The translations under genes and the position numbers were made by a program. A stretch of DNA of 64,000 nt, from NCBI RefSeq assembly GCF_000271405.2, contig NC_018081.1, positions 1,453,501 to 1,517,500 of the forward strand. Direction: 5' to 3'. The stretch comes from Enterococcus hirae ATCC 9790. Its GTDB lineage: Bacteria > Bacillota > Bacilli > Lactobacillales > Enterococcaceae. The notes beneath the pieces were generated by a model. It was not told where the DNA came from and ran no database searches. It saw nothing but the letters and a program-made list of their open reading frames with translations. Of this stretch, positions 43,776 through 52,443 are shown piece after piece (within the stretch, counting starts at the first letter, position 1; the number at the start of each line of letters is the position of its first letter).

Positions 43776-45237
43776 TTATTTTTGGTGGAGTCTTTGTATC
43801 AGATGGAATAAATGGAGCCAAAGTTCATCTTCACGTTCAGGGTCAAGATAAAAGATATCTGCCGTTTGTTGTTGGGTATCGAACCAATCAGTGACGATTA
43901 AATCAGCTTCTTCAGGGTTTTCGGTGATTTGTAAAAACTGATGATTAAAAATATTTTTTAATAATTTTTCGATGTGGTAGTTTCCCGAAAAGACCTTGCT
44001 TATTTGTAGATGTATCGCTAATTTTTTATTTTCTTCCGATTTTAAAAGTGTATAGATCAGGCGACTAAGATGTTCGTGCAGTAAATTTTGGCTTGGTTGA
44101 GAAGTAAACGTGTCAGCGATGATCATTTGTATTTTTTTTAATCGTTGATCCGAGGCATCGATTTTCATATTTTCAGAAGGATAATAAAGTGCATGGAAGT
44201 AATCGATTTTTTCTTGGAATAAAAAAATAAACGTCGTCAGCATCATAATCAAATAATGGTAATAATATTTCTTTTCACCAGCAGATATCGAAGGGAATGA
44301 CTCAGCTATTTTTTTGATCAGAAAAGAAACTTGTCGACAAAGCGAATGATTACTTTTAGAAAACTCATAGCCAAAGAGTGTTTTTTGTTGTTCGGGAATG
44401 AGGTTAGGAAAAAATAGCAAAGTAAAAATTAAAGTATAGTACTTCATTTTGGACAAGACTTTCAGGCAAGGATTGGGACAATTGTTTTTTCAATTCGCCG
44501 CTAAAATCTTTTGTAGAAGTTAAAATTTTCATTGTTTCATAGCTTTCTAAGAGGCTAGCATCTGGTAATTGATGATGAGCAGATCGCATTAAAAAGATTG
44601 CCACTAATAAGTAAACTTTTTCTTGTATCTTTGATGTTTTCTTGGTCATCAAAAGCTCATTGGATAAATGAGTATGCTTTACTTGGGAAAGTTTCATATT
44701 TGTCAAAGGCCAATCAATCCCCTGAAAAGCATCAGAAAAAAAGAAATACATATAAATTCTAATCGATAATTCATCGCCTTTCAAAATGTAACAATTTTGG
44801 CGAGAGATGATTTGCAGATGGAACTTTTTAAGTGATTTGTTTAATTGATTAGTTAGTTTTTCTAAATAAGAAGGAGATATGTACAACTTTTCCAGTAATA
44901 TTTTTTTTGAAACACGGCTGTGTGGCGAATCAAAAAGTAACAATAAAAAATTAAAACGATTTGATTCGCGTAGGAAAAACAATTTTATATAATGAAAGAT
45001 CGCCATTTTTTCATCTTTATGTTGTGAATCTAATTTCAATTCGCCTTTGGCAGTTGAGTAAATGAATCTAGGGATACTTAGTTGTTGAAAAATAGTCCCG
45101 TTTAATTTGCGGATGATTTCTTTGATCGTTCTCTTAGGGATTGATAGAACCTGAGATAATTCACGTAAGGAACATTTATTGGTTTGAACAATGGTATAGA
45201 ATACTAACAATTCTTTCTTTTTTGCGTCCGTTAACAT
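43776..45237 (-). pseudogene. Mga-type transcriptional regulator, frameshifted
   Basis: Two overlapping minus-strand frames together make one Mga-like regulator of about 490 residues. The first (44404-45237) has the N-terminal helix-turn-helix (CSLRELSQVLSIPKRTIKEI) and the second DNA-binding region (SRVSKKILLEKLYISPSYLEKL). The second (43776-44456) carries the helical PRD-like part and an EIIB-like end (EADLIVTDWF). The break lies near 44410-44455, where a +1 shift moves from ...EVLYF into TLIFTLLFFPN. Cause: insertion of one base or loss of two in a T-rich run, or a sequencing error. Without repair the first frame would give a truncated 277-residue DNA-binding protein. A TetR gene diverges upstream. 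Confidence 0.75.
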
Positions 45238-45440
45238 AAGTTGCTCCTTTTCCTTTTATTTTTTGTCCATGGGAGGACATAAACTGTGAGTGGAAAGAGT
45301 TTTTAATGTATGTTATTCTCACATAGTAGTAGTTGTTGTATGTACATGTTGTTATTTAAATGGTATATAACAATCGTTTATTCTATTGTTGTTTTTTCGC
45401 TCATTTTGTCAAGTTATAACAGATTAAATAATCAATTTAT

Positions 45441-45459
45441 ATAACAAAAACATTGTTAT
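45441..45459. promoter_or_regulatory. Palindromic operator candidate between Mga relic and TetR gene
   Basis: ATAACAA-AAACA-TTGTTAT is a perfect 7-5-7 dyad. The 443-base gap 45238-45680 contains many more TGTTAT / ATAACA half-sites (for example near 45355, 45365, 45410, 45470 and 45560), otherwise only AT-rich sequence and no gene. Confidence 0.5.
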
Positions 45460-45680
45460 TTAGCTGATTTTGTTATGTTGGGTTTTGAGTGCTGAAGAAA
45501 GTTATTAATAAAATAAGCTTCTTGTTGAAATTGTACCTAAATATATTTTTTTGATGTTATGTTGTTATTTTTAATGGGGGATTAGTACTGTTCTCTAAAT
45601 AATAATGCCTTTAATTTAGAGATGACTAAAAATAATGTCTTTTTAAAAAAAATGATCAAAAGTGAGAAAGGAAGAATTGT

Positions 45681-46223
45681 ATGAGTAGAGTAACAAATTT
45701 TAGCAAAGAGTATTTACTCTTTAAAAGTATGGTATATGCTGAAGAAAATGGCTTATCAAAGATAACAGCTAGGAGTTTAGCTTCTTTTTGTGGCTGTTCC
45801 ACTTATCCGATTTATGCCCACTTTAAATCAATACGTATATTAAAAGAAAAAATACTTGAAGAAATAACGATCTGTTTTGATCGCTATTTATCAGAATATG
45901 TCATTGATGATTTCTTCAGTATCGTCCATCTACTAAAAGAGTTCTTTTCAATCCATGAAAGCATTCGTGGAGTAGTGATTAAGTCTGAGTTAGATATGGC
46001 TTCCTTATTTAAACGTGCGTTTTCAGAATATGTCAAAGAACATACTGGGATCAAAGAGCCTTACTTATTAGAATTACTTTGGCTCAATGCATTAGGCAGT
46101 TTGAACTCAGATCGATCTTCTCATGAATTTTTTGAAACAATGACATTGATTTGGAATAAATTGGCTGAGTTGGAAGAGAACTTGCCTGAAGTATTAACAA
46201 ATATTGAATATTCCCCTAAGTAA
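45681..46223 (+). CDS. TetR-family regulator
   Basis: The 180-residue protein has an N-terminal TetR helix-turn-helix (about 10-55: ITARSLASFCGCSTYPIYAHFKS) and a helical ligand/dimer domain with no recognisable subtype. GAAAGGAAG precedes the ATG. Cysteines at positions near 38 and 40, inside the DNA-binding helices, are unusual. It diverges from the broken Mga gene across a region full of TGTTAT-type half-sites, which could be its operators. No clear target gene is adjacent. Confidence 0.83.
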   Translation: MSRVTNFSKEYLLFKSMVYAEENGLSKITARSLASFCGCSTYPIYAHFKSIRILKEKILEEITICFDRYLSEYVIDDFFSIVHLLKEFFSIHESIRGVVIKSELDMASLFKRAFSEYVKEHTGIKEPYLLELLWLNALGSLNSDRSSHEFFETMTLIWNKLAELEENLPEVLTNIEYSPK

Positions 46224-46379
46224 ATGGATGAAACGATGCTGAAGCGTCCTTTCATATAGATGATCAGAAAAATTGGTGGTAGCGTTTTATCTTTCGGCGA
46301 TTTTGAAAGTGAAAAAGGGTAAATAGTTCGTTTATCTTTTTATCTATGCTATGATTAATATAGATAAAAGGAGCTGATA

Positions 46380-46718
46380 ATGATGAAAACATCAACAAAA
46401 GTAACAATTGGATTAGGTGTCGCAGCAGCAGCAAGCGTAGCGACAGCAGTAGTTGTTTCGGGAAAAGTCATTGAAAAAATCCATCATTTGACGAACCGGG
46501 CAAAAGTAAAAAAGTTCGTTAATGAGACATTTGATGGAAACGAAAAACTACTAGATATCGTTGAACATTTATCGGATAGTGATTTAGATTCTTTGATGGG
46601 AATCCTGGCGAAGATCAAGTCAGGCAAAAAGAAAATTTCTGTCTACGGAGATTCTCTAAAAGGATCAACGGAAGATGTGAAAGACCGTTTACTCCATTAC
46701 GTTGATAAAATCATGTGA
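46380..46718 (+). CDS. Small membrane-anchored protein, YtxH-like
   Basis: The 112-residue product has one N-terminal hydrophobic helix (VTIGLGVAAAASVATAVVV) and a charged cytosolic or external tail with predicted helices. This is the layout of YtxH-type stress-associated proteins, though similarity is only general. AAAGGAG lies ahead of two possible in-frame ATGs (46380 and 46383). Monocistronic, with a bidirectional terminator at 46748. Confidence 0.75.
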   Translation: MMKTSTKVTIGLGVAAAASVATAVVVSGKVIEKIHHLTNRAKVKKFVNETFDGNEKLLDIVEHLSDSDLDSLMGILAKIKSGKKKISVYGDSLKGSTEDVKDRLLHYVDKIM

Positions 46719-46747
46719 TGCAACAAAAAAAGTAAAGTTAAAAGTAC

Positions 46748-46820
46748 AAAAAGAGCGAAAGTATTAGAAAATGGGACAAACATTATTGGTTTGTCTCATG
46801 AACGAATACTTTCGCTTTTT
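46748..46820. terminator. Bidirectional two-tier terminator
   Basis: AAAAAGAGCGAAAGTATT pairs with AATACTTTCGCTTTTT, with an inner GGGACAAAC / GTTTGTCTC stem. It lies between convergent genes. Confidence 0.85.
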
Positions 46821-46824
46821 GTGT

Positions 46825-47685
46825 TCAATGTGTTTGTTCTTGCAGTAAGAGCAAATGACAAAACAGTAAATCATTTGCTTCTTTTAAGTTGAACCCAGTT
46901 TGTTCTTGGAATTTTTCGATTTTGTATTTCAATGTATTTCGATGAAGAAAGAGTGATTTAGCTGTCGAACTAATATTACCTAAATTTTTCCATAACACTG
47001 AAATGATCTCTTCCATTTCTGTCCGTTTGACCATCTCCTGATAACTTGCAATTAACTGATTGTTGTTCATTGTTCCTTTTGTATAATGATGTAAAGCCAC
47101 CTCCGATAATGAGATTGCGCCACCATGTAAAGCAAAGTGCTTTTTTTCTTCAAAAAATATTTTCCGCTCTTCAAAAAACAGTTCTGAAAAATTGGGAGAA
47201 GGCAAATGAAATGAGCCAATAAATACTTGGGTAGTAATTTCAAAGTCTGCATCTAATGAAAGAAAAATACCTCTTAGCTCAGAAATTTCTAGATAACTAG
47301 GATATTTTTTTTCAATCAGTACAGCATCGGTTTCTGTATAAAAGAAAAAATCTTCTAAGTGGAAAAACATTTCACCGATTGTTTCTTGCCATTGGCGCTT
47401 AAGAAATTCTCCTCTTGGATCAATGTGAAATTGAATCATGCGAAAGCTTTCTTCTGCTACTAGCGGTTTATTTTCAAATAGATAATGATACCACGGATGA
47501 TTATCTTCGACAGTAGCTACAGGGAATAACGCTTTCAAAATATTTGTTTCTTGTGTCGAAATCGTCGATTGATCGATCCATAAAAAATAATCATCAATTG
47601 CTAAAGAGAGAATTCCTTTATCGGAAGCAGGAGAATTTTTTTTCTGTGCATTAGGATAAAGTGTTATCAGTTTTGTCAAGTCCAT
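46825..47685 (-). CDS. PucR-type C-terminal helix-turn-helix regulator
   Basis: The 286-residue protein ends in a PucR/CdaR-like helix-turn-helix (about 225-280: NISSTAKSLFLHRNTLKYKIEKF). The rest is a poorly conserved sensor part with several aromatic-rich segments and no named domain. Proteins of this layout occur next to tadA in enterococci and related genera; the role is unknown. I chose the ATG at 47685 behind GAGGTGAC rather than the longer frame from 47721. Confidence 0.8.
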   Translation of the reverse strand: MDLTKLITLYPNAQKKNSPASDKGILSLAIDDYFLWIDQSTISTQETNILKALFPVATVEDNHPWYHYLFENKPLVAEESFRMIQFHIDPRGEFLKRQWQETIGEMFFHLEDFFFYTETDAVLIEKKYPSYLEISELRGIFLSLDADFEITTQVFIGSFHLPSPNFSELFFEERKIFFEEKKHFALHGGAISLSEVALHHYTKGTMNNNQLIASYQEMVKRTEMEEIISVLWKNLGNISSTAKSLFLHRNTLKYKIEKFQEQTGFNLKEANDLLFCHLLLLQEQTH

Positions 47686-47793
47686 CAAAGTCACCTCAAG
47701 TTTTATTTTACCATAAGACAAAAAGCTAGTTACAACCTTTTTGTCTTATGCTAAAGTTAAGCAAGAAAATGAAAAGTAGGGGATCGATTGGAA

Positions 47794-48285
47794 ATGAAGG
47801 AAATCGATAATGAAAAACATGAAAAATGGATGCGGTTAGCCATTGAAGAAGCTCAGAAAGCCCAACAATTAGCGGAAGTACCAATTGGAGCGATTGTTGT
47901 TTTAAATGATGAAATCATTGGAAGAGGCTACAATTTAAGAGAAACCACGCAAGATGCAACCACGCATGCGGAAATGATTGCGATCCGTGAAGCTTGTCAA
48001 AATGTTGGAAGTTGGCGTTTAGAAGAATCCCAATTATATGTGACACTCGAGCCTTGTCCTATGTGTAGCGGTGCGATGATTTTATCTCGAGTCAAAGAAG
48101 TATACTTCGGTGCGTATGATCCAAAGGGCGGAACAGCGGGAACATTAATGAACTTGTTGACAGATGAACGCTTTAACCATCAAGCCCATGTAGTAGGAGG
48201 CGTTTTGGAAACGGAATGTGGCCAACTTTTAACGGATTTTTTTAGAGAGTTGCGCTTAAGAAAAAAGAAATTAAAAAAAGGCTAG
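47794..48285 (+). CDS. tadA: tRNA-specific adenosine deaminase
   Basis: TadA converts adenine 34 of tRNA-Arg(ACG) to inosine. The 163-residue enzyme has the zinc/catalytic motif THAEM (HAE) and the PCPMCSGA zinc-cysteine pair, in the usual spacing. The ATG at 47794 is ten bases behind AGGGGA; a TTG at 47788 with a 4-base spacing is an alternative start that adds two residues. The small SRP RNA gene follows at once, a conserved Firmicute arrangement. Confidence 0.95.
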   Translation: MKEIDNEKHEKWMRLAIEEAQKAQQLAEVPIGAIVVLNDEIIGRGYNLRETTQDATTHAEMIAIREACQNVGSWRLEESQLYVTLEPCPMCSGAMILSRVKEVYFGAYDPKGGTAGTLMNLLTDERFNHQAHVVGGVLETECGQLLTDFFRELRLRKKKLKKG

Positions 48286-48317
48286 CCAAATAAAAAAAAT
48301 CAGGTATACTATTATTT

Positions 48318-48405
48318 GCCGAAAGGCTAGGACAATGGCGGGCTTGTGAAGCGTGTCAGATCTGGAAGGAAGCAGCACTAAGCAGGATCCGCCATGTGTC
48401 TGATT
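48318..48405 (+). ncRNA. ffs: Signal recognition particle RNA, small bacterial (4.5S-like) type
   Basis: The universally conserved Ffh-binding loop is present: GTCAGATCTGGAAGGAAGCA followed by GCACTAAGCAGGAT. It is closed by the stem AGGACAATGGCGG / CCGCCATGTGTCT, giving the single-hairpin form. A TATACT -10 box lies at 48305-48310. It directly follows tadA, as in many Firmicutes. Exact ends are estimated. Confidence 0.93.
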
Positions 48406-48422
48406 AAAACGAATCTTAAAAG

Positions 48423-48460
48423 CGTGATAGGTAGTACTTTACTACTTGTTACGTTTTTTT
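48423..48460 (+). terminator. Terminator of the SRP RNA
   Basis: CGTGATAGGTAGTA and TACTACTTGTTACG form an imperfect 14-bp stem followed by T8. Confidence 0.85.
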
Positions 48461-48609
48461 TGTATAATGAACCAGTGTCTCTTTAGTTTTTTAGGTACTT
48501 TATTTGTATTTTATAGAGAAGTAAATAGATAGAGTATAATTGTTATTGGTAAAAAGACAGCATTCCATACCAATGACCTAAAAATAAATAATCGAAAGAG
48601 GTACATATT

Positions 48610-48963
48610 GATGGGAACGGAACACAAGCAAATGATATAAACGACGGTATACAGATGGCTAGTGACTATCTTGGGCTACAATTGTCTTATTATATTGAGG
48701 AAGAAAATAAATTGCCGTCTAGCTCAAGTATAAATAATATTAATGTAGAAAACTCTTTTCCTTTTGAGTAGACAAATACATACAATAAAGAGTATTTATT
48801 TGTCACGCTTGTTTCAGTTAATATAAAAGAGTATCTGGACATGGAAAAGAGAGAACGTAAAAATGTGTCTATTCCTAAATGGGCAGATAAATTAGGCAAA
48901 GAATTGAAGATCAATTTTTCTGAAACATTGACACATGCGATTTTAAGAAATCAGAAGAAGTAA
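48610..48963 (+). pseudogene. HicB-family antitoxin relic
   Basis: One frame, broken by a TAG near 48769, reads as the type II antitoxin HicB without its N-terminal third: DGNGTQANDINDGIQMASDY, LGLQLSYYIEEENKLP, then after the stop KEYLFVTLVSVNIKEYLD and the C-terminal DNA-binding part SIPKWADKLGKELKINFSET. There is no methionine start and a stop closes the frame shortly upstream. No HicA toxin gene is seen. It is a decayed remnant between the SRP RNA and a holin-lysin pair. Confidence 0.8.
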
Positions 48964-49157
48964 AAAATAATTAAAATAAATGACAAGAAAAAAGCCTAGA
49001 ATAAAATTTAACTTTAAGCTGAAATATGGATTTTACAAATATTCACAACGAATATTTTGTGAAATTCTTTTTTTGAATATGCAGAGAACTTGATAAAATG
49101 ACAGCTCTAAATTTAATAGTGAACGAATAAGTTGACTTAAGAACAGTGAAAAGTTGA

Positions 49158-49200
49158 AAGAATCATTTGAGTGATTTTGCTCAAATGATTCTTTTTTTTG
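49158..49200 (+). terminator. Strong terminator without an upstream gene
   Basis: AAGAATCATTTGAG and CTCAAATGATTCTT are perfect 14-bp arms followed by T7. A possible promoter (TTGATA near 49091, TAATAG 18 bases later) lies ahead, so a short RNA of about 75 nt could end here. The gap 48964-49407 has no protein gene. Confidence 0.75.
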
Positions 49201-49407
49201 TCACAAATTTTATTATTTTCCAACATATCTAAATGGAAACAAAAATCTTTAGCAAAGTAGTGAAAGGAAGGTCTGACAATGTAAAAAGAAGAATAGTGTA
49301 TCAAACAAATGATGAAAGCTAAAAGCAAGGGACTCAAAACTGCAAACTAATGTCTGTTATTGAGGGCATTTCTTTCGCAGTCATTACGTTTAAAAGGAGG
49401 TGTTAGT

Positions 49408-49779
49408 ATGACGGCATTAACGAAAGTCTTTGCTAATGATCAAGCATTAATTCACAGTTTTTTTCTAGTGGTTCTATTAGATCTCATAACAGGTTGGCTT
49501 AAAGCAAAAGTCAATCATGTTTGGTATTCAACGCTAAGTTGGCGAGGACTTTGGAAAAAACTCAGTCATTTTGTGTTATTGATCCTGACGGGAGTCGTTG
49601 ATTTTGTGTTGATCCAAAACGGCGTTCATTTTGAATTTACGTTAGTAAAGGTTTTTACGACTTGCCTGATTTTCACTGAGATTGGGAGCATTTTGACCAA
49701 TATTGCTGAGTCAGAAGTAACGACTTATTTTGAGGGGATTTTAAAATCAATTCAAGACAAAATGAAACCAAAACAATAA
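49408..49779 (+). CDS. Phage-type holin (holin 4_1/toxin-secretion family)
   Basis: The 123-residue membrane protein has three to four helices and the typical segment LVVLLDLITGWLKAKVN, then LSWRGLWKKLSHFVLLIL. This family makes membrane lesions that let cell-wall hydrolases out of phage-infected cells, and also exports some toxins without lysis. The start is ATG 49408 behind AAAGGAGG. It lies just upstream of a large peptidoglycan hydrolase, but no other phage genes are near, so the pair is a stand-alone lysis or secretion cassette. Confidence 0.88.
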   Translation: MTALTKVFANDQALIHSFFLVVLLDLITGWLKAKVNHVWYSTLSWRGLWKKLSHFVLLILTGVVDFVLIQNGVHFEFTLVKVFTTCLIFTEIGSILTNIAESEVTTYFEGILKSIQDKMKPKQ

Positions 49780-49809
49780 CGAAACAGAGAACGATTAGGA
49801 AGGATCAAA

Positions 49810-49869
49810 GTGAATTTACTGAGATACTACGTGATAATGACTTTTTTATTTACTAACAAAGCAACCTAG
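49810..49869 (+). CDS. Possible 19-codon hydrophobic peptide between holin and lysin
   Basis: A GTG-started frame with a good ribosome site (AGGAAGGA, six bases upstream) encodes a 19-residue peptide with the hydrophobic stretch LLRYYVIMTFLF. It may be the remnant of a second holin-like gene or chance. Confidence 0.25.
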   Translation: MNLLRYYVIMTFLFTNKAT

Positions 49870-50072
49870 GCACAGCTTTTTAGAAAAAAGTGAAAGATTT
49901 TATTTTTTCTGTCACAAATCACTAAAATAGCTCACATATCTATGTGATTCGAATCAAATGATCAAAATAATTTTTTAGGAGGATGAAAGATAACAGTAAG
50001 TAATAAGCTGTGTACATTTAAAGGCGCAACTAATATGAAAAAATGATTGAAAGTAAGGAGCGAACAATTATT

Positions 50073-52004
50073 ATGGGACAATTTGAAACAGCAAAAACAA
50101 TTTGGGATTACTTGGTCAGTCAAGGTTGGTCAAAAACCGCAGTTGCTGGATTATTAGGGAACATGCAATCAGAAAGTGGCATTATTGCCGACCGATGGGA
50201 GAGCGACATTGTCGGAAATATGTCTGGTGGATACGGACTAGTGCAATGGACACCAGCATCTAAATATATCAATTGGGCAAATGCGAATGGATTAAATTAC
50301 AAAGACGTCATTTCTCAATGCAAACGTATTGAGTGGGAGGTAGCAAACAATCAACAATTTTATAATATATCTATGACGTTTCAACAATTTAAGACAAGTA
50401 ACAAATCTCCAGAAGAACTGGCGAATATTTTCATTCAATATTATGAAAGACCGGCAAATGCAAACCAACCAGCAAGAGCGCAACAAGCTAGATACTGGTA
50501 CCAACAATTAAACCGAACAAAAGTCGTGGATTGGTTCAATAAACATCGTGGACAGATAACCTATTCCATGACTGGCTCAAGAAACGGTACAGATGGAACG
50601 GCAGATTGTTCTGGAAGTATTACTCAAGCAGTCAAAGACAGCTCTGGAATTCCTTATAGCTATTTATATAATACGGTTACCCTTGGTGGTTATCTCCAGA
50701 GATGTGGTTATGTATTAGTTTTAGTCGGAAATTCAAACGCTTCCAATCTCTCTCAGCTGAAAGATGAGGATATTGTTTTACTTTCTGGTGGGTCCTCGAT
50801 GGCTGATTCAGGTGGTGCGATTGGACATACAGGTGTGATTACTGGTGGTGGTAAAAACATCACTTCAACTTGTTACTATACGCAAGGAGAAAAAAATACT
50901 GCGATTCAAGAATTACGTTTTGATAAAAATTATATCGTTGCAAATGGGTTTCATTATTATGAAGTTTGGCGTTTTTCTGGCGGTTTTAATCAATCAAGTT
51001 CAACAGGAATGACTAATGACCCAACGCCACCTTCATTTTCGACAAATGTTCATTATAGTTTACGAGTGTTGGGGGGAGCTTGGTTAGGAGAAATCACTAA
51101 CTTTAACAATTCAGATTCTAATGGTTTTTCAGGATTACCGAATCATCAACACGATATGCTATATATCAAGGTTGATAAAGGAACATTACGTTATCGAGTA
51201 CACACGATGACAAGCGGTTGGTTAGATTGGGTTAGTAAAGGTGATCCAAATGACATGGTCAATGGATGTGCAGGGAATCCTGGAGAAGCGATTGATGGTG
51301 TACAAATTTATTACACAACACCTGCTGGAGAAACTTATTCACAAGCATATTACCGTTCACAAACGACCGCTCGTGCTGACTGGTTACAAACTTGTTGCGA
51401 TGATGGAACATCGATCGTCGGTTATGATGGTTGGGCGGGGATGTTTGGCGAACCGCTAGACCGTCTGCAAATCGGGATTGCGAAATCCAATCCTTTATTT
51501 ACTTATTCACCAGGGGTAAATAATGGGGGAAGTTTTTCTACCAATGTTCACTATGGGTTACGTGTGTTGGGCGGAAGTTGGTTAGGAGAAATTACCAATT
51601 TCAATGATGTCGATTCCAACGGTTTTTCAGGATTGCCAAATAATCAACATGACATGCTTTATATCAAAGTAGATGCGGGAACGATTCGTTATCGAGTCCA
51701 TACGGTAAAAAGTGGTTGGTTAGATTGGGTCAGCAAAGGTGATCCAAATGATATGGTCAATGGATGTGCAGGAAATCCTGGTGAAGCCATCGATGGTGTG
51801 CAACTTTACTATACAACACCTACAGGTAAGACATTATCGCAAGCCTACTACCGTTCACAAACGACCGCCCGAGCTGGTTGGCTAGGAGTATGTTGTGATG
51901 ATGGCACCTCTATTGCTGGCTACGATGGCTGGGCAGGGATGTTTGGCGAACCATTGGATCGTCTACAAATCGGGATAGCTGCATCTAATCAATTTTTTGA
52001 TTAA
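50073..52004 (+). CDS. Enterolysin-like modular peptidoglycan hydrolase
   Basis: The 643-residue protein joins a phage-tail-lysozyme domain (about 1-150; IWDYLVSQGWSKTAVAGLLG, NMQSESG with the catalytic Glu) to an NlpC/P60-like Amidase_5 peptidase (about 160-305; TADCSGSITQAVKDSSG with active Cys, GHTGVITGG with active His). Then come two tandem repeats of about 145 residues (about 325-483 and 496-643), each containing NVHYxLRVLGGxWLGEITNF and DGWAGMFGEPLDRLQIGI. Repeats like these bind cell walls in enterolysin A and lactobacillus phage lysins. There is no signal peptide, so release needs the holin upstream or cell lysis. The ribosome site AAGGAG is 12 bases from ATG 50073. Confidence 0.9.
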   Translation: MGQFETAKTIWDYLVSQGWSKTAVAGLLGNMQSESGIIADRWESDIVGNMSGGYGLVQWTPASKYINWANANGLNYKDVISQCKRIEWEVANNQQFYNISMTFQQFKTSNKSPEELANIFIQYYERPANANQPARAQQARYWYQQLNRTKVVDWFNKHRGQITYSMTGSRNGTDGTADCSGSITQAVKDSSGIPYSYLYNTVTLGGYLQRCGYVLVLVGNSNASNLSQLKDEDIVLLSGGSSMADSGGAIGHTGVITGGGKNITSTCYYTQGEKNTAIQELRFDKNYIVANGFHYYEVWRFSGGFNQSSSTGMTNDPTPPSFSTNVHYSLRVLGGAWLGEITNFNNSDSNGFSGLPNHQHDMLYIKVDKGTLRYRVHTMTSGWLDWVSKGDPNDMVNGCAGNPGEAIDGVQIYYTTPAGETYSQAYYRSQTTARADWLQTCCDDGTSIVGYDGWAGMFGEPLDRLQIGIAKSNPLFTYSPGVNNGGSFSTNVHYGLRVLGGSWLGEITNFNDVDSNGFSGLPNNQHDMLYIKVDAGTIRYRVHTVKSGWLDWVSKGDPNDMVNGCAGNPGEAIDGVQLYYTTPTGKTLSQAYYRSQTTARAGWLGVCCDDGTSIAGYDGWAGMFGEPLDRLQIGIAASNQFFD

Positions 52005-52100
52005 AAAAACTTTAATTAGTTGTCTGAAAAGAGAAAAATGAGAAACTGATTACTACTTGATTATTACTGAAGAAGTAGTGATAGAAGAGTTAGTTTTAAG

Positions 52101-52160
52101 AAATAAGCCGAAGAATTCCGACATTCGTCCTGCGTATATTGGAAATTCTACGGCTTATTT
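52101..52160 (+). terminator. Terminator after the lysin gene
   Basis: AAATAAGCCG / CGGCTTATTT with an inner AGAATTCC / GGAAATTCT stem. The remaining bases to 52443 hold no gene. Confidence 0.8.
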
Positions 52161-52443
52161 CTGTCGATTTGATTGAAAGTTAGCTGACGAATGAATGGGC
52201 AATGCCAATAGAATTATGTCTATTAATCATGTTTTGCTGTAACGTATTTTTTCATCACTTTTCTACCCTAAATCGCTAGCTAGGGATAGACTGATTATTA
52301 GCTTGATCCGATATTATCCACAAGGCTAACGTTTAGAATGGGGTCTATTCACAGCGGAGGAATTTGATTTTCTTTAAAATCTTTCAAAGTGAACAAAGAA
52401 AAAGCCTATGGTATGATAAAGAAAAGTGAGGCGAAAGAATAAG

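Noticed and set aside
49408..52004. Intact prophage
   Set aside because: Only a holin and a lysin are present; no integrase, capsid, tail or packaging genes on either side.
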